DNA of 64,000 nucleotides from Thalassia testudinum (Eukaryota; Streptophyta; Magnoliopsida; Alismatales; Hydrocharitaceae): assembly GCA_037157565.1 (NCBI GenBank), contig JAZHRO010000022.1:7068001-7132000 (forward strand), in the 5' to 3' direction. How positions within the stretch are numbered: position 1 is the first letter of the stretch; every line of letters begins with the position of its first letter. Under the pieces are notes generated by a model. That model saw only the letters and a list, made by a program, of their open reading frames with translations. It did no database searches and had not been told where the DNA came from. A program made the translations under genes and the position numbers. Of the stretch, positions 11,208 to 21,746 are shown piece by piece.

Positions 11208-11955
11208 CATGACTAATGAGAAACTCATCATGGCTCCTAATTATCATTAATTAGTTATTTTCCCTAGCTAATTAACTAGGAATACATTAAATATAGGGTT
11301 AATTATACCATAGAAAATAAATTAAAAATACATAATTAAGGTTTGATTAATATTAATAATAGTTTAATTAATAATTAAGACTCAATTCATAATCATTTAG
11401 CTATATATTAAGTATTTAATTAATTTAATTAATTTAAAGAATTAAGTATGTAATTAACTTAATTAATCTTATCATTTAAATAAATATAGCTAAAAAGGAC
11501 AAAAACGTAATTTCAAGGCATAAATATGCTATTTACATTATTTATGATTTTATATAAAAAGTTGAAAAAGAAATAAATTAAAATAAGCCATAAAAGTCAC
11601 TGTTTAAGTTTAAGTCCATAACTTCTATTTCACTTGAGTTCTTCCTATTTCAAATAGGTCCTTTTTATTGCAAAAATACCCCTGTGTACATCGTCTTCTT
11701 CAATCTCTCTTCTTCAGCCGTGGACAGTCCATGATGTCCGGTGTCCGTACCTTGCGATCACTGCCTATCCAGCATCGTTCAGCCATCACCATTGCTGTTC
11801 AGCCTTATCTCACCTCCCTCTCCACATCAGACGGACTAGATTTCATGGAAATCCTAATTGACCTAGGTGACTAAGAACACCGACGTCGGAGATGACGTCG
11901 ATGGTTAGGGTGAACCTAGAGATTATTCTGTCTCGATACAACCCCATAGGACCGC
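11208..11955. repeat. direct repeat r, copy 1
   Basis: About 745 bp, starting near TAATGAGAAACTCATCATGG. It repeats directly in the next copy with the same order: an AT-rich TTAATTAA zone, TAAATATAGCTAAAAAGG, AAAAATACCCCTGT, then the GTCGATGGTTAGGGTGAAC end. It has no coding content. Confidence 0.8.
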
Positions 11956-12700
11956 TGATGAGAGACTCATTATGGCTCCAAATTATCATTAATTATCTAT
12001 TTTTCCTAGCTAATTATCTAAGAATATACTAAATACAGGGTTAATTATAATATAGGGGTTAAATAGCAAGGACATGCAAAAGTAAGTTAAAAATACGAAA
12101 TTAAAGATCAATTAATCTAAGTAATAATTTAATTAATAATTAAGACTCAATCCATAATTATTTAAATAGATATTAATATTTAATTTAATTTAATTAATTT
12201 TAAAAATTAAGTATGTAATTAACTTAATTAATTATATCATTTCAATAAATATAGCTAAAAAGGGAAAAACTTAATTTCAAGGCATAAATATGTTATTTAC
12301 ATTATTTATGATAATATATAAAAAGTTGAGAAAAGAAATAAATTAAAACAAGCCTTAAAAGTCACTATTTACGTTTCAATCCCTAACTTTCATTTCAATT
12401 AAGTCCTTTTATTCAAATAGGTTCTTTTTATTATAAAAATGCCCCTATACACGTCTTCTTCAACCTCTCTTCTTTAGTTGTGGATGGCTGAGGACGTCCA
12501 GTGTCCATACTCGATCACCACCAATCCCACGTCGTCAAGCCATTGTCGTTGCTATCTAACTTCATCTCACCTCCCTCTCCACATCAACAGATTGGATTTG
12601 CCTCTAATCCTATTTAGACTAGGTGACTAAGCTCATCGGTGTCGAAAATGACACCAGTGGTTAGGTTGAATCTAGCCTATTTCCCATTCAGGTACAACCC
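11956..12700. repeat. direct repeat r, copy 2
   Basis: Starts near TGATGAGAGACTCATTATGG immediately after copy 1 and is similar throughout, with small indels. Its last bases AACCC (12696-12700) are the left TSD of solo LTR E; the repeat's sequence context resumes at 23839. Confidence 0.8.
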
Positions 12701-13438
12701 TGATTTAGATACATTTATTTAGGATAAAATGCCTATTTATGCATCTTCCTAAGCTTAGATATGCATTCCATATTATAAATATTGCATAGCATGTATCATT
12801 CTGCATTTAGAATAGTGTGTATAAATTTTAGGTTAATTGCATCCTTTTATGGCTAGGAGAGGAGATTTAATTCAAGGACTCGGATTGACGATCCGACCGT
12901 ACGGATCTGATTAGGACGACGATCAAAGTCTAATGCCTCCGAAATCATCTTGATCGGAATCCCGTAGCACCACATGCAATCCAAGGAAGATCAATGTCCA
13001 AGAGACTAGGTGACGTAATTCGAAGCTTCAAACGACAAATCCAACCACATAGATGGATTCGGGTCGACGATTGCAGCCCAACAACACGAAAATTGACTCA
13101 ATCCAACTTTTGTAGCAACCCCTACAATGGAAAGAAGATAGACGACCCAGATTACGCCACGTGGTGCTATCTAGGCCGCCCATGAGAGCGCGCAGCAGTG
13201 CACGTGCACATTAGCGTAGCCATAGCTCACAGTGCGCGTGCAAAGGTGCATCAGCACAGTGACAGCGCAAAGTGCGCGTGCGGAGCATGTAGCACGCGAA
13301 GGCACACAACAGAGAGTGCCTGTGGGCATGTGCAACACGGACGCGTGGAGCACCACGAGTGGGGCGCGTGAACTGGACTTTTAGCGACGCTTGCGGTGGA
13401 TCTTCAGCGAAGTTTATGGCTATCACTAAATGTCCTAT
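12701..13438 (+). repeat. solo LTR E, 5' part (U3)
   Basis: Starts TGATTTAGATACATTTATTT, the head shared by the A/D/G/H LTR group, with ATATTGCATAGCATGTATCA and a GC-rich U3 block (13180-13380). It is interrupted at 13438 by solo LTR D. The TSD AACCC is at 12696-12700 and 23839-23843, and no internal region belongs to it, so E is a solo LTR left by LTR-LTR recombination. Confidence 0.85.
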
Positions 13439-13487
13439 TGATGAGGCATAAATTTCTCACAAAAAGGTTTGAGTTTCAAAACCCATC
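13439..13487 (-). repeat. solo LTR D, 3' terminal 49 bp
   Basis: The plus strand starts TGATGAGGCATAAATTTC, which is the complement of an LTR end. It is flanked on the left by CCTAT (13434-13438), repeated at 23120-23124 after the other part of D. Element B interrupts it at 13488. Confidence 0.8.
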
Positions 13488-15134
13488 TGATGAGTCCATT
13501 TTAATGGACTATTGTTACGCCTAAGTACTTCAATTCTAACATAGTATGTTTGTTAATACTCACATTAGGTCATTAAATAAGTGCATGCATCATTACTTGA
13601 GTTTTTATTTATTTTATCACATTCTATAACTTAGTATGTAATTATTTTATATTTCATCATTGTAGGAATAAATTGTAAGAGATGAGGGGGTGAATTTTCT
13701 CCCCTCCCCAACAACCGTCGGCCTCAACTGAGTCTTTCGGCCAGCCTCAACAGCTCCTCAACAGTCGCCGGCCTAAAATTAGTAAAGGGATTTGAAAATC
13801 CCTTGAGAGGCGGAGAGAGGAGATAAAAGAGGGACTTGCACAGGAGAGGAGGGCATCTAGATCTGGGGGATCTTCTTCTCCCCCTGGCGAGGAATTATCT
13901 CCACCTTCTCCACCGTGGAGAGGGTGGACACTGTGAACCAAGCCTGTACCAAGCACAGCCATGCACCCGCAGGCTCTACGCCTGCCCTTGCGCGCCACCT
14001 TCCATCACCCTTCCACTGCAAGCCACGCCATCGCCTTCCACCTCCAGCGCTTTGCGCGCCCTCTGCAAGCACATGCACACCTCCAGCCAACATTGTAGGC
14101 ACAACACCATCGCCCATTCTGCCCTGCAGGTGCCCCCACGCCAAGTGCCCGCATACTGCAGCACACCCTTACGCCTTCTCCCCCGCAGGCTCACTACACC
14201 TTACACCCTTCACCGCCCTTTGCAAGCATAGGTGCTCACTGCCCTTGTGCCTTCTGCCCGTAGGCGACCCCACGCCCGTAGGTGCTCACCGCCCTCGCGC
14301 GCTGCACCAAGCCCACAGGCGCTGCACCGCAGGCCGCAATAGCCTGCTGGCGCCCAAGCCAGTAGTCGCCTGCAGGCACGGTGCCTCCCTACAAAACGCT
14401 TTGCGGGTGCTCGTGCCCAGCGTGCAGCTGTGCGAGCTGCAGCAGCGATGCTATCTTCTCCAAGTGCGACTGTCCTCCTCCTCCTCCAATAGGCTGGCGG
14501 CCATTCTCCTCCACCTGGCCACCGTCGGCCACCTCCAGCTGCCGCGTCACCGCCGTTGCATAGCCCTCGTCGAGGCGCACCTCCCCATCGACTCTCGCCA
14601 CCAACTGTGCATGGTTGCCCATGCAAGGAAGAGAGAGGAGAAATCCTCTATTTTTGTCTCAATTAATAATTACATTCAATGCCATTGATAATAATATATT
14701 CATATTTTATTCAGGCCACATTGCATTGATGCACTCAATTATTTCACTTGTGTTATGTGCATGATTTAACCTTGAATTTCAAATCAGAATTGCATGAAAG
14801 TTGAATTTACATGATAAGCCATTACACATGCATCATACACATATTTTTGGAGCTTAATTCCTGATGTAAAAACTGTATAAATACCACTGAACCTTTAAGG
14901 AAATTGCAAGCTTCATTTAAAATAGCATATTCCTCGCATTAAAGTTGCGGAAGAGTCTGCGAACTGTGTATTCCTCAACTCGTGAATTTATTGGTCTATT
15001 CCTCCCTATGGATACGACATCCTTTACTGTGGTTAAAATTGATATTTAGTTTTGATTGAGAGATTTTCCACCACATTAATTACAACAACATATCCTTCTA
15101 GTGCTATCATAAATAAGCGAAACTCTCTCCGTCA
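13488..15134 (+). repeat. 5' LTR of element B
   Basis: 1647 bp, starting TGATGAGTCCATTTTAATGG and ending AACTCTCTCCGTCA. It carries a hairpin-capable inverted repeat (13785-13804), a TATA-like AGATAAAAGA (13821-13830), a GC-rich low-complexity island (about 13910-14590), then an AT-rich U5. It differs from the 3' LTR by many substitutions and small indels, so the insertion is not recent. Confidence 0.9.
13785..13804 (+). promoter_or_regulatory. conserved inverted repeat upstream of TATA, LTR B family
   Basis: Arms AAGGGATT and AATCCCTT with spacer TGAA. The 20 bp are identical in the 3' LTR (20552-20571) and in the solo LTR (48576-48595, where the arms extend to GTTAAGGGATT). It lies 17 bp upstream of the TATA-like AGATAAAAG. 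Confidence 0.6.
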
Positions 15135-15137
15135 AAA

Positions 15138-15155
15138 TGGCGCCGTTGCCAGGGA
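15138..15155 (+). other. primer-binding site (tRNA-Asp-like), element B
   Basis: TGGCGCCGTTGCCAGGGA, three bases after the LTR end, matches the Athila PBS with one difference. It shows B uses the same primer class as A and H. Confidence 0.9.
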
Positions 15156-16640
15156 GGCAACAGACGCAATAGATTCACTTTATTATTTTTGAATATTCTG
15201 AGTTGTGTAGCTATCTGATCATATTTTTTTTATTATGCGAGGAATCTGACGGGGCAACAGCACAGTAGAGCGACGACATTGACATCGAACGCAACGGGCG
15301 AGCACGGCGGAGACGATCTTTTTGGTGGACCTTGATGCCACCTGGAGGCTAGCAACAGGAACACGTGGGCCTTGATCCCATGCGCATAGGATTATGGAGA
15401 AGCTTGCTTTTGATTTAGTCAGTAGATCTTAGTTAGATTTAGTTTAGATAGACATTAGAATTTAATTTCTGTCTTTTGGACCCTTGTCGGGTATTTTCGG
15501 AACGTGTTCCCAGTGTTTCTTTATTTCTTATTGCTCTTGTATGCGGGAGCGTATTTTCGGGAGCGTGTTCCCATTTGTTTAGATTATAGGATTATTCGAA
15601 TAGTTTGAACTACGTGTTAGTTAATTAGTTAGTTAGTTAGTTAGATTAGGTTTGTTTGCTTATTATGAAAAAAAAAAAATTCAAACTGCCAGCTAGAAGC
15701 TGCATGTCTATAGGGCGATCATCTAGGACTGAATGAGCAGCATCTAGTTTATCTTAATTGCATTGCAAACATCCCTGCATTGAAGAAAGCTGGAGTAAGG
15801 TATGTCTTCTCTTTAGCATCAAATATCAGCACTTGCATTGCATTTGGACTTAATTAAAGAAGACCATTTAAGCTAATTTGAAAATATTAATTAAGTGGTC
15901 ACATTATTTCTTGAAAAGAAAGGAAAGAATACAGGAAGTGTTTGAATAACGTGATTGCAATTTTCAAAAGGAAAAATCACTTTTCGCAGTGTGATGCACA
16001 CTTCCTGCACTGAGCACGCACTATAGGCACTGCACTAGGACTTGGACCCTTAAGGCTATTGGCATCGATCTCTTTATCGATGCAAACCCTCCTATCTCCC
16101 TTTGTGACGATAGTATTAACTTTTGCCCAAGTGACTTGATACTCTAAGGAGGGGGATACCCCTTAAAGGAATTCAAGGGTAGTTAAGAGGCACCGCTAAT
16201 GCAATGCCTCAAAGGAAGGGTTCGCCCTACATGCATCCCTTGGTTCCGTCCTTGGAGTACCTTTTTACATGAGCATTAGAGAATATCATCGTAACAAAGT
16301 ATACATCTTCAGGACACTCGAAGGTCAATTTAGGGTGCGTAATTGCTTGACAACTTGATTGATCGCCCAAAAAGGACTAAAAGTAACCTCAACCTTCTTA
16401 ACAGTCATTGACCAGAAATTTCAAGTGCCTCATTTCTCTTATACCACTTACATGGGAACGGAGAAACACTGCCTTGACTATATTTGGTCAAGCTGAAGAG
16501 TTGGAAGAGGACTTAAAGAACTTTAAATCAATAAAAGACCTCTTGCCTTGTGTTTGCTTGGTGTGTGCGTGATAGAACTCTCTAGGAAGTTTCTGCTCTT
16601 GTTCTGAATTCTTCTAAATCCTAAGAGAGTTAAAGCTGTT
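15156..16640 (+). other. leader of element B
   Basis: About 1.5 kb without a coding frame. It includes a short (TTAG)n tract (about 15617-15646), an A-run at 15668-15680, and stretches with no similarity I recognise. Confidence 0.6.
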
Positions 16641-18674
16641 TTGCTTAAAGAAATGGATCGTCCTTACTCCTATCCTTTAGATTATCAGAGTCAATACTTC
16701 CCATCTTTTAACCAAGATCCCATGCCCCAAGCGTATCCATCCTTTGATGGGCACATTGACAATTCATGGGATTGTTCATATTCTTATCCTAGGAGTACTA
16801 GCCCGATAACTCCCACTTTTGAGCAGAGCCTAGGAGCGGGATTTTCCAACCTTGGAATCCCTACTTCTATGCAATCACCCAACCTTCCCACCCTTCATGA
16901 TTTTCCGTATCGAGGTTCGACCATTACCCCTAGGCAACCAGGGCCTGAGATTGACTATCCTCCCCAATCTGATAGTAGTAGCCTCTCCTCTTTTATGATA
17001 GAAATGCAGAAATAACAAAAGGAAATGATGGAATCTATGGGAGAAATGTTGAGGAATAGTCAACAATTGAATAATGAAATTAGACAGCTTAGCTATGCTC
17101 TTCCCAGTAATTCTGATCCCTACCCAAACGACCGTGATCATGAAAATAATTCTAAGGAAACCAATGACAATAGGGATCCCGTTTTACGTAGCTATCACTT
17201 AGACTCTCCCAATGAGACACGGCCACTAGAGGAGAACGATCCTAGTGATTATCCACCCGAGCTATATTGGAGTCAAAAGCAAGGGAAGATGGTACCTCTT
17301 GAGGACCTTGACCCTAATGACAGTATTTTCCTTACCCCTACTAACCTGGGTCAAGGTTGTATCGTTCCTATCACTTCCCCTATTAATTATCTGGTGGAAT
17401 CCCATTCTACCCTTAGTGAGCCTACTCATGACCCTCCACTTAGGGAATCAACACCTACCATTCAGCAGCCTGAGGATTTAAATGCACCCAATGAATGTGA
17501 CCCTAAGGGAATGGAGGATGAATTAGATCAATTTTGGTCTCAGGGATATAAAGAGACAATTTCAGAGGATGAGGATGACCTAATGGAGGAACTCGAGCTG
17601 AAAATCTGGAGTGAAGCACAGGGGGATTATGCGTTATTTGAGGACTTGCCCCCTGAGGATATAAATAATCTGGTGAAATTTGGATTCCTCTCTTTTGATT
17701 TTGAGAGTCATCCTCTGCAAAATCAGGAGTTGATATTAGAAGAAGACCAACACAATAGTGAGAAGACTAGGGGAGACTCTCGTGGACAAAACACGTCAAT
17801 TGAGGATTTATGTCCCGGGAAGAACAAAGAATTTAGTGACATAGGCTTACTCCAAAACATTAAGACGGATCCTCCTTTAGAAATAATTGAGGATATTGAT
17901 CCAACTCCTCTCTTTACTGATGAATCACATTTACACCTCGACAAAAATTTGAGTGAACCAAAAGAATTTGGGGATGAGATTAATGATAATGATTCAGTTA
18001 CTTTGACGTTGCCATCAAAGGAATTTAATTTGGAGTCCACCATTGATTCACATATACTGAAAGGTGAAAATATGACTCCGATAATTAATGATAGGTAGGG
18101 TGACTTGAATTTTTCTGCAATAATTGTTAGGGAGAATACACAATCTGAATCGTTGTTGGAGTTGGACCTGACACCGACTAAGCCCTCATTGAACTTAATC
18201 ATTACCTTCCAACACCGCAAACAACCCTTACACTCCCTAACCGATCCTTGGCTCAGATCTCTACTCATGTACATTCTTTCTGGAGAACATATCAGGCTAG
18301 TACATCTTCGGGTAGAATGGCGAGTGTGGATTAATGCTTGTACATTTAGTCTCGCCATTCAAGGGTGTGAAATAATAATGTTTATATCTTTTAAAACCCG
18401 TCCTGCTTTGGAGGATCCTTGTTATCCTCCACTTATTCCATTTCGGGAGATTCCTTTTCATATTCCTTTTGTTATTCCTAGACTTCCCCAGGTAGCATAC
18501 GCGGTTATCTACTTTCATGTTTTCTTGCGAGAATTTGGAATCACGCTACATCATCAGCTCGCCAACATCCGTGGCTACCTGTTTTCTAGGCCCGTGTTGT
18601 TACGCATATTTTTAGGGCCTAACCTTTTCTGTCTGGAACCAGACTTACAGGTTCCCTATAAGTCTAGCTGTTGA
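16641..18674 (+). pseudogene. long ORF of element B, unrecognised protein, two in-frame stops
   Basis: One frame runs 678 codons from ATG at 16641, broken only by TAA at 17013-17015 and TAG at 18096-18098. The first 124 residues are Pro/Ser/Tyr-rich (YPLDYQSQYFPSFNQDP). Next comes a Met/Gln stretch (MMESMGEMLRNSQQLNNEI) that resembles in character the Athila gag QMVEMQGSMLQL segment. Then a very acidic middle follows (MEDELDQFW, EDEDDLMEELELKIW, EDLPPEDINNL). After the second stop, about 190 residues are hydrophobic and aromatic (IPFREIPFHIPFVIPRLP). I see no CCHC, DxG, YxDD, RNase H or DDE motif. It may be a highly diverged gag-like or structural protein; function is unknown. The frame staying open for 2 kb in AT-rich DNA argues for recent coding capacity. 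Confidence 0.65.
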
Positions 18675-18774
18675 CAGAAAATGCAGCACTTGTTGGGAGG
18701 CAACCCAGCATTCTGAATGACACCGTCGTCAGGTGATTTCTTTCCTTACTCCCCCTATTTTAATTTTACAATAA

Positions 18775-18810
18775 GGACATTGTAGGATTTAGGCATGGGG
18801 GGGTGCATTT
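18775..18810 (+). promoter_or_regulatory. internal polypurine-like G-tract motif, element B
   Basis: Reads GGACATTGTAGGATTTAG followed by GCATGGGGGGGTGCATTT. It is the clearest copy of the motif found after integrase in A, F, C1, C2 and H, although B has no integrase. Confidence 0.6.
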
Positions 18811-19502
18811 TGCATCTTAGAAAGTATTCATGTATTGCATTTAGGTTAGCATATATATAAAAAAAAAAGAAAAAAAATTCTCTTTTCTTAAGTTGAATGG
18901 GTTAGTCCCTAGCAAAATACCTTTGTCATTGGAGGCTTTTCTTCTTGAATTATTTCTTAAGTTTAGAATCCAGTACATTTATTTCACGTGTACGTAGACT
19001 GGGTAATGGATCCTTGTAGGAAACCAATAAGCATTTGTAGTCATCTGAACCTTGGACAGCTAATAAGGAGTCAGGCATACTATCTTCTAGTAGATCCACC
19101 CCATATTTGTGAGATGAAAGTAGAGAGATTATTGGTGCGCTAAGTCTAGTGCAAGGACTCTTAAGTTTGGGACAATTAGATGATGATACTTCAGAATTAG
19201 GCATAGTTTTCGCTCTATGTTCCTGTATGCGTACTTTGTGTGAATTCTTGAGACTCACCAAATAAGGCAGATACATAGAGATGGAGTCTTGATAAAGCTA
19301 TGACTATGGTGGATGGTTACGATTATACTTCATAGAGTCCTCGGCTGAAGGAGGGTAATAGTGTCAAAGGTCAGAAATGTGCATGTCCTATCCATTCCTT
19401 CCCGATGTCAAGAATAGGCACTTCCACTAAATAAGCCACACAATATCCTCTTGACCATCATCATCCCTAATAATGCCTCATAAATAAAAGTTTGTGTCGT
19501 GT

Positions 19503-19593
19503 TATGTTGAAAGAAAAAGAAAAAAAATAAGAAAAAAGAAAAAAAAAGAGAAGAAAAAGAAAAAAGAAAAAAGAAAAAAGAAAAAAGAAAAGA
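19503..19593 (+). repeat. A/G-rich simple repeat
   Basis: Irregular AAAAAG units. Low complexity; the lysine-rich translations are not genes. Confidence 0.8.
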
Positions 19594-20257
19594 GTCCAAG
19601 TTATAATTTTATCTTTGTAACATTGTTTCTGAGGCAACAAAAACACCTATCGCGATCCACCAAATATGACCCATACCTACCTTTCAATATTTCAGATCAC
19701 TCGAATACTGGCTGAGGACTCTAACTTAGTTGTAGAGTTATTAGGACTTTAATTGAAGTGTGAATGCCATGTGAGGCCACCAAAGAATGAGTACACTTAC
19801 TAAATCTGGCGAGATTTGTGATCTCAGAAAGAAAAGAAAAGAGTGAGCGCCAAGGAACATCAAGAAAGCACAGCTGTTTAGCCTCTCTCCGAGTTGATTT
19901 GTCTAATAGTCTAGAGATCTAGAGTCTGTAGTACTAGATTACATGTAGCACCAGATGAGTGTGTGCCACCAAATACAAATCCATTCAACTCGATATCTCC
20001 TACCTAAGCCAAAGGCTAGGGTCAAATTACAGATTATCTTCTGCTTTATCCTCGAGGGAAGTAGTTGCCTATCCCGACAGAAATTTTTACCAAGGGTGAA
20101 GTACGAACTCCTAATGCGAATTTGCTTTTCACTTGAATCTGTTACGTAGGCTATCATCACTTCACATTTGTCTGGATCTCTAAAGTTTTGAAATAAGAAA
20201 AGAAAATCTTCTAATTACTTATATTATTTTTCATTTTTACTAGGGACTAGCAAATCT

Positions 20258-20273
20258 TAGGCATGGGGGTATT
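20258..20273 (+). other. 3' polypurine tract of element B
   Basis: TTAGGCATGGGGGTAT lies directly before the 3' LTR and primes plus-strand synthesis. The upstream GACTAGCAAA is also found before the PPT of C1, C2 and H. Confidence 0.8.
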
Positions 20274-21746
20274 TGATGAGTCCATTTTAATGGACTACTG
20301 TTATGCTTAAGTACTTTAATTCTAACATAGTATGTTTGTTAATACTCACATTAGGTCATTAAATAAGTGCATGCATCATTACTTGAGCTTTTATTTATTT
20401 TATCGCATTCTATAACTTAGTATGTAATTATTTTATATTTCATCATTGTAGGAATAAATTGTAAGAGATGAGGGGGGTGAATTAAATTCTCCCCTCCCCA
20501 GCAATTGCCGGCCTCAACAGCTCCTCAACAGCCGCCGGACTAAAATTAGTAAAGGGATTTGAAAATCCCTTGCGAGGTGAAGAGAGGAGATAAAAGAGGG
20601 ACTTGCACAGGAGAGGAGGGCATCTGGATCTGGGGGATCTTCTTCTCCCCCTGGCGGGGAATTATCTCCACCTTCTCCACCATAGAGAGGGCAGACACTA
20701 TGAACCAAGCCTGCACCAAGCACGGCCAAGCGCCCGCAGGCACTGCGCCTGCCCTTGCGCCTTCTCCCCCACAGGCGCAGCACTGTGCCCCGCAGGCTCA
20801 CTGCACCTCACGCCCTCCACCGCCCTTTGCAGGCGCAGGCGCTCATCGCCCTTGCGCCTTCTACCCACAGGCAACCCCACACCCACAGGCACTCACCGTC
20901 CTTGTGCGCTGCATCCACCGCTCCTTGCACCAAGCCTGCAGGCGCTGCACCGCAGGCCACAACAGCCCACTAGCGCCCAAGCTAGCAGTTGCCTGCAGGC
21001 ACGGTGCCTCCCTGTAGAACACTTTGCGCGTGCGCGTGCCCAATGCGCAGCCGTGCAGGCTGCAGCAGCAACGCCATCCTCTCCAAGCGCGGTTGTCCTC
21101 CTCCTCCTCCAACAAGTCGACGACCATTCTCCTCCGCCCGATAGCTGCATCACCGCCGTTGCATAGCCCTCATCGAGGTGCACCTCCCCGTCGACTCTCA
21201 CCGCCAACCGTACACGACAGCCCACGCGAGGAAGAGAGAGGAGAAATCCTCTATTTTTGTCTCAATTAATAATTACATTCAATGCCATTGCTAATTATAT
21301 ATTCATATTTTATTCAGGCCACATTGCATTGATGCACTCATAGTTTCCTAAAATTGTTTTACTTGTGTTATGTGCATGATTTAACCTTGAATTTCAAATC
21401 ATAATTGCATGAAAGTTGAATTTACATGATAAGCCATTACACATGCATCATACACATATTTTTGAAGCTTAATTCCTGACGTGAAAACTGCATAAATACC
21501 CCTGAACCTTTAGGGAAATTGCAAGCTTCATTTAAAATAGCATATTCCTCGCATTAAAGTTGCGGAAGAGTCTGCAAACTGTGTATTCCTCGACTCGTGA
21601 ATTTATTGGTCTATTCCTCCCTATGGATACGACATCCTTTATTGTGGTTAAAATTGATATTTAGTTTTGATTGAGAGATTTTCCACCACATTAAACACGA
21701 CACATCATTCTATTGCTATCATAATTAAGCAAGAATCTCCCAGTCA
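20274..21746 (+). repeat. 3' LTR of element B
   Basis: 1473 bp, starting TGATGAGTCCATTTTAATGG and ending ATCTCCCAGTCA. It is about 170 bp shorter than the 5' LTR, mostly through deletions in the GC-rich island. Confidence 0.9.

Larger units (their letters stand above)
18675..20257 (+). other. 3' noncoding region of element B
   Basis: It begins just after the ORF with TGGGAGGCAACCCAGC (18694-18709), which repeats the GGGAGGCAAC found directly after the PBS. It has the internal G-tract (18775-18810) and a purine-rich AAAAAG tract (19503-19593) that produces spurious lysine-rich ORFs. No gene is seen. Confidence 0.65.
13488..21746 (+). mobile_element. Complete non-autonomous LTR retrotransposon B
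   Basis: The element is 8259 bp, with 5' LTR 13488-15134, PBS 15138-15155, an internal ORF region 16641-18674, PPT 20258-20273 and 3' LTR 20274-21746. The TSDs are CCATC (13483-13487) and CCGTC (21747-21751), one base apart. It has no protease, RT, RNase H or integrase. The tRNA-Asp PBS, the GACTAGCAAA...GGCATGGGGG PPT context and the internal G-tract match the Athila-type elements here, so an Athila-type autonomous relative is the likely helper. A solo LTR of the same family is at 48305-49741. Confidence 0.9.

Noticed and set aside
13915..14688. 257-codon plus-strand ORF in LTR B
   Set aside because: It lies in a GC-rich low-complexity island of an LTR; the 3' LTR and the solo LTR do not keep the same frame, and several frames on both strands are open there.
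15617..15646. (TTAG)n as an interstitial telomere repeat
   Set aside because: Short and not the plant TTTAGGG unit; inside the leader of element B.
19494..19715. Lysine-rich small ORF
   Set aside because: Translation of an AAAAAG simple repeat.
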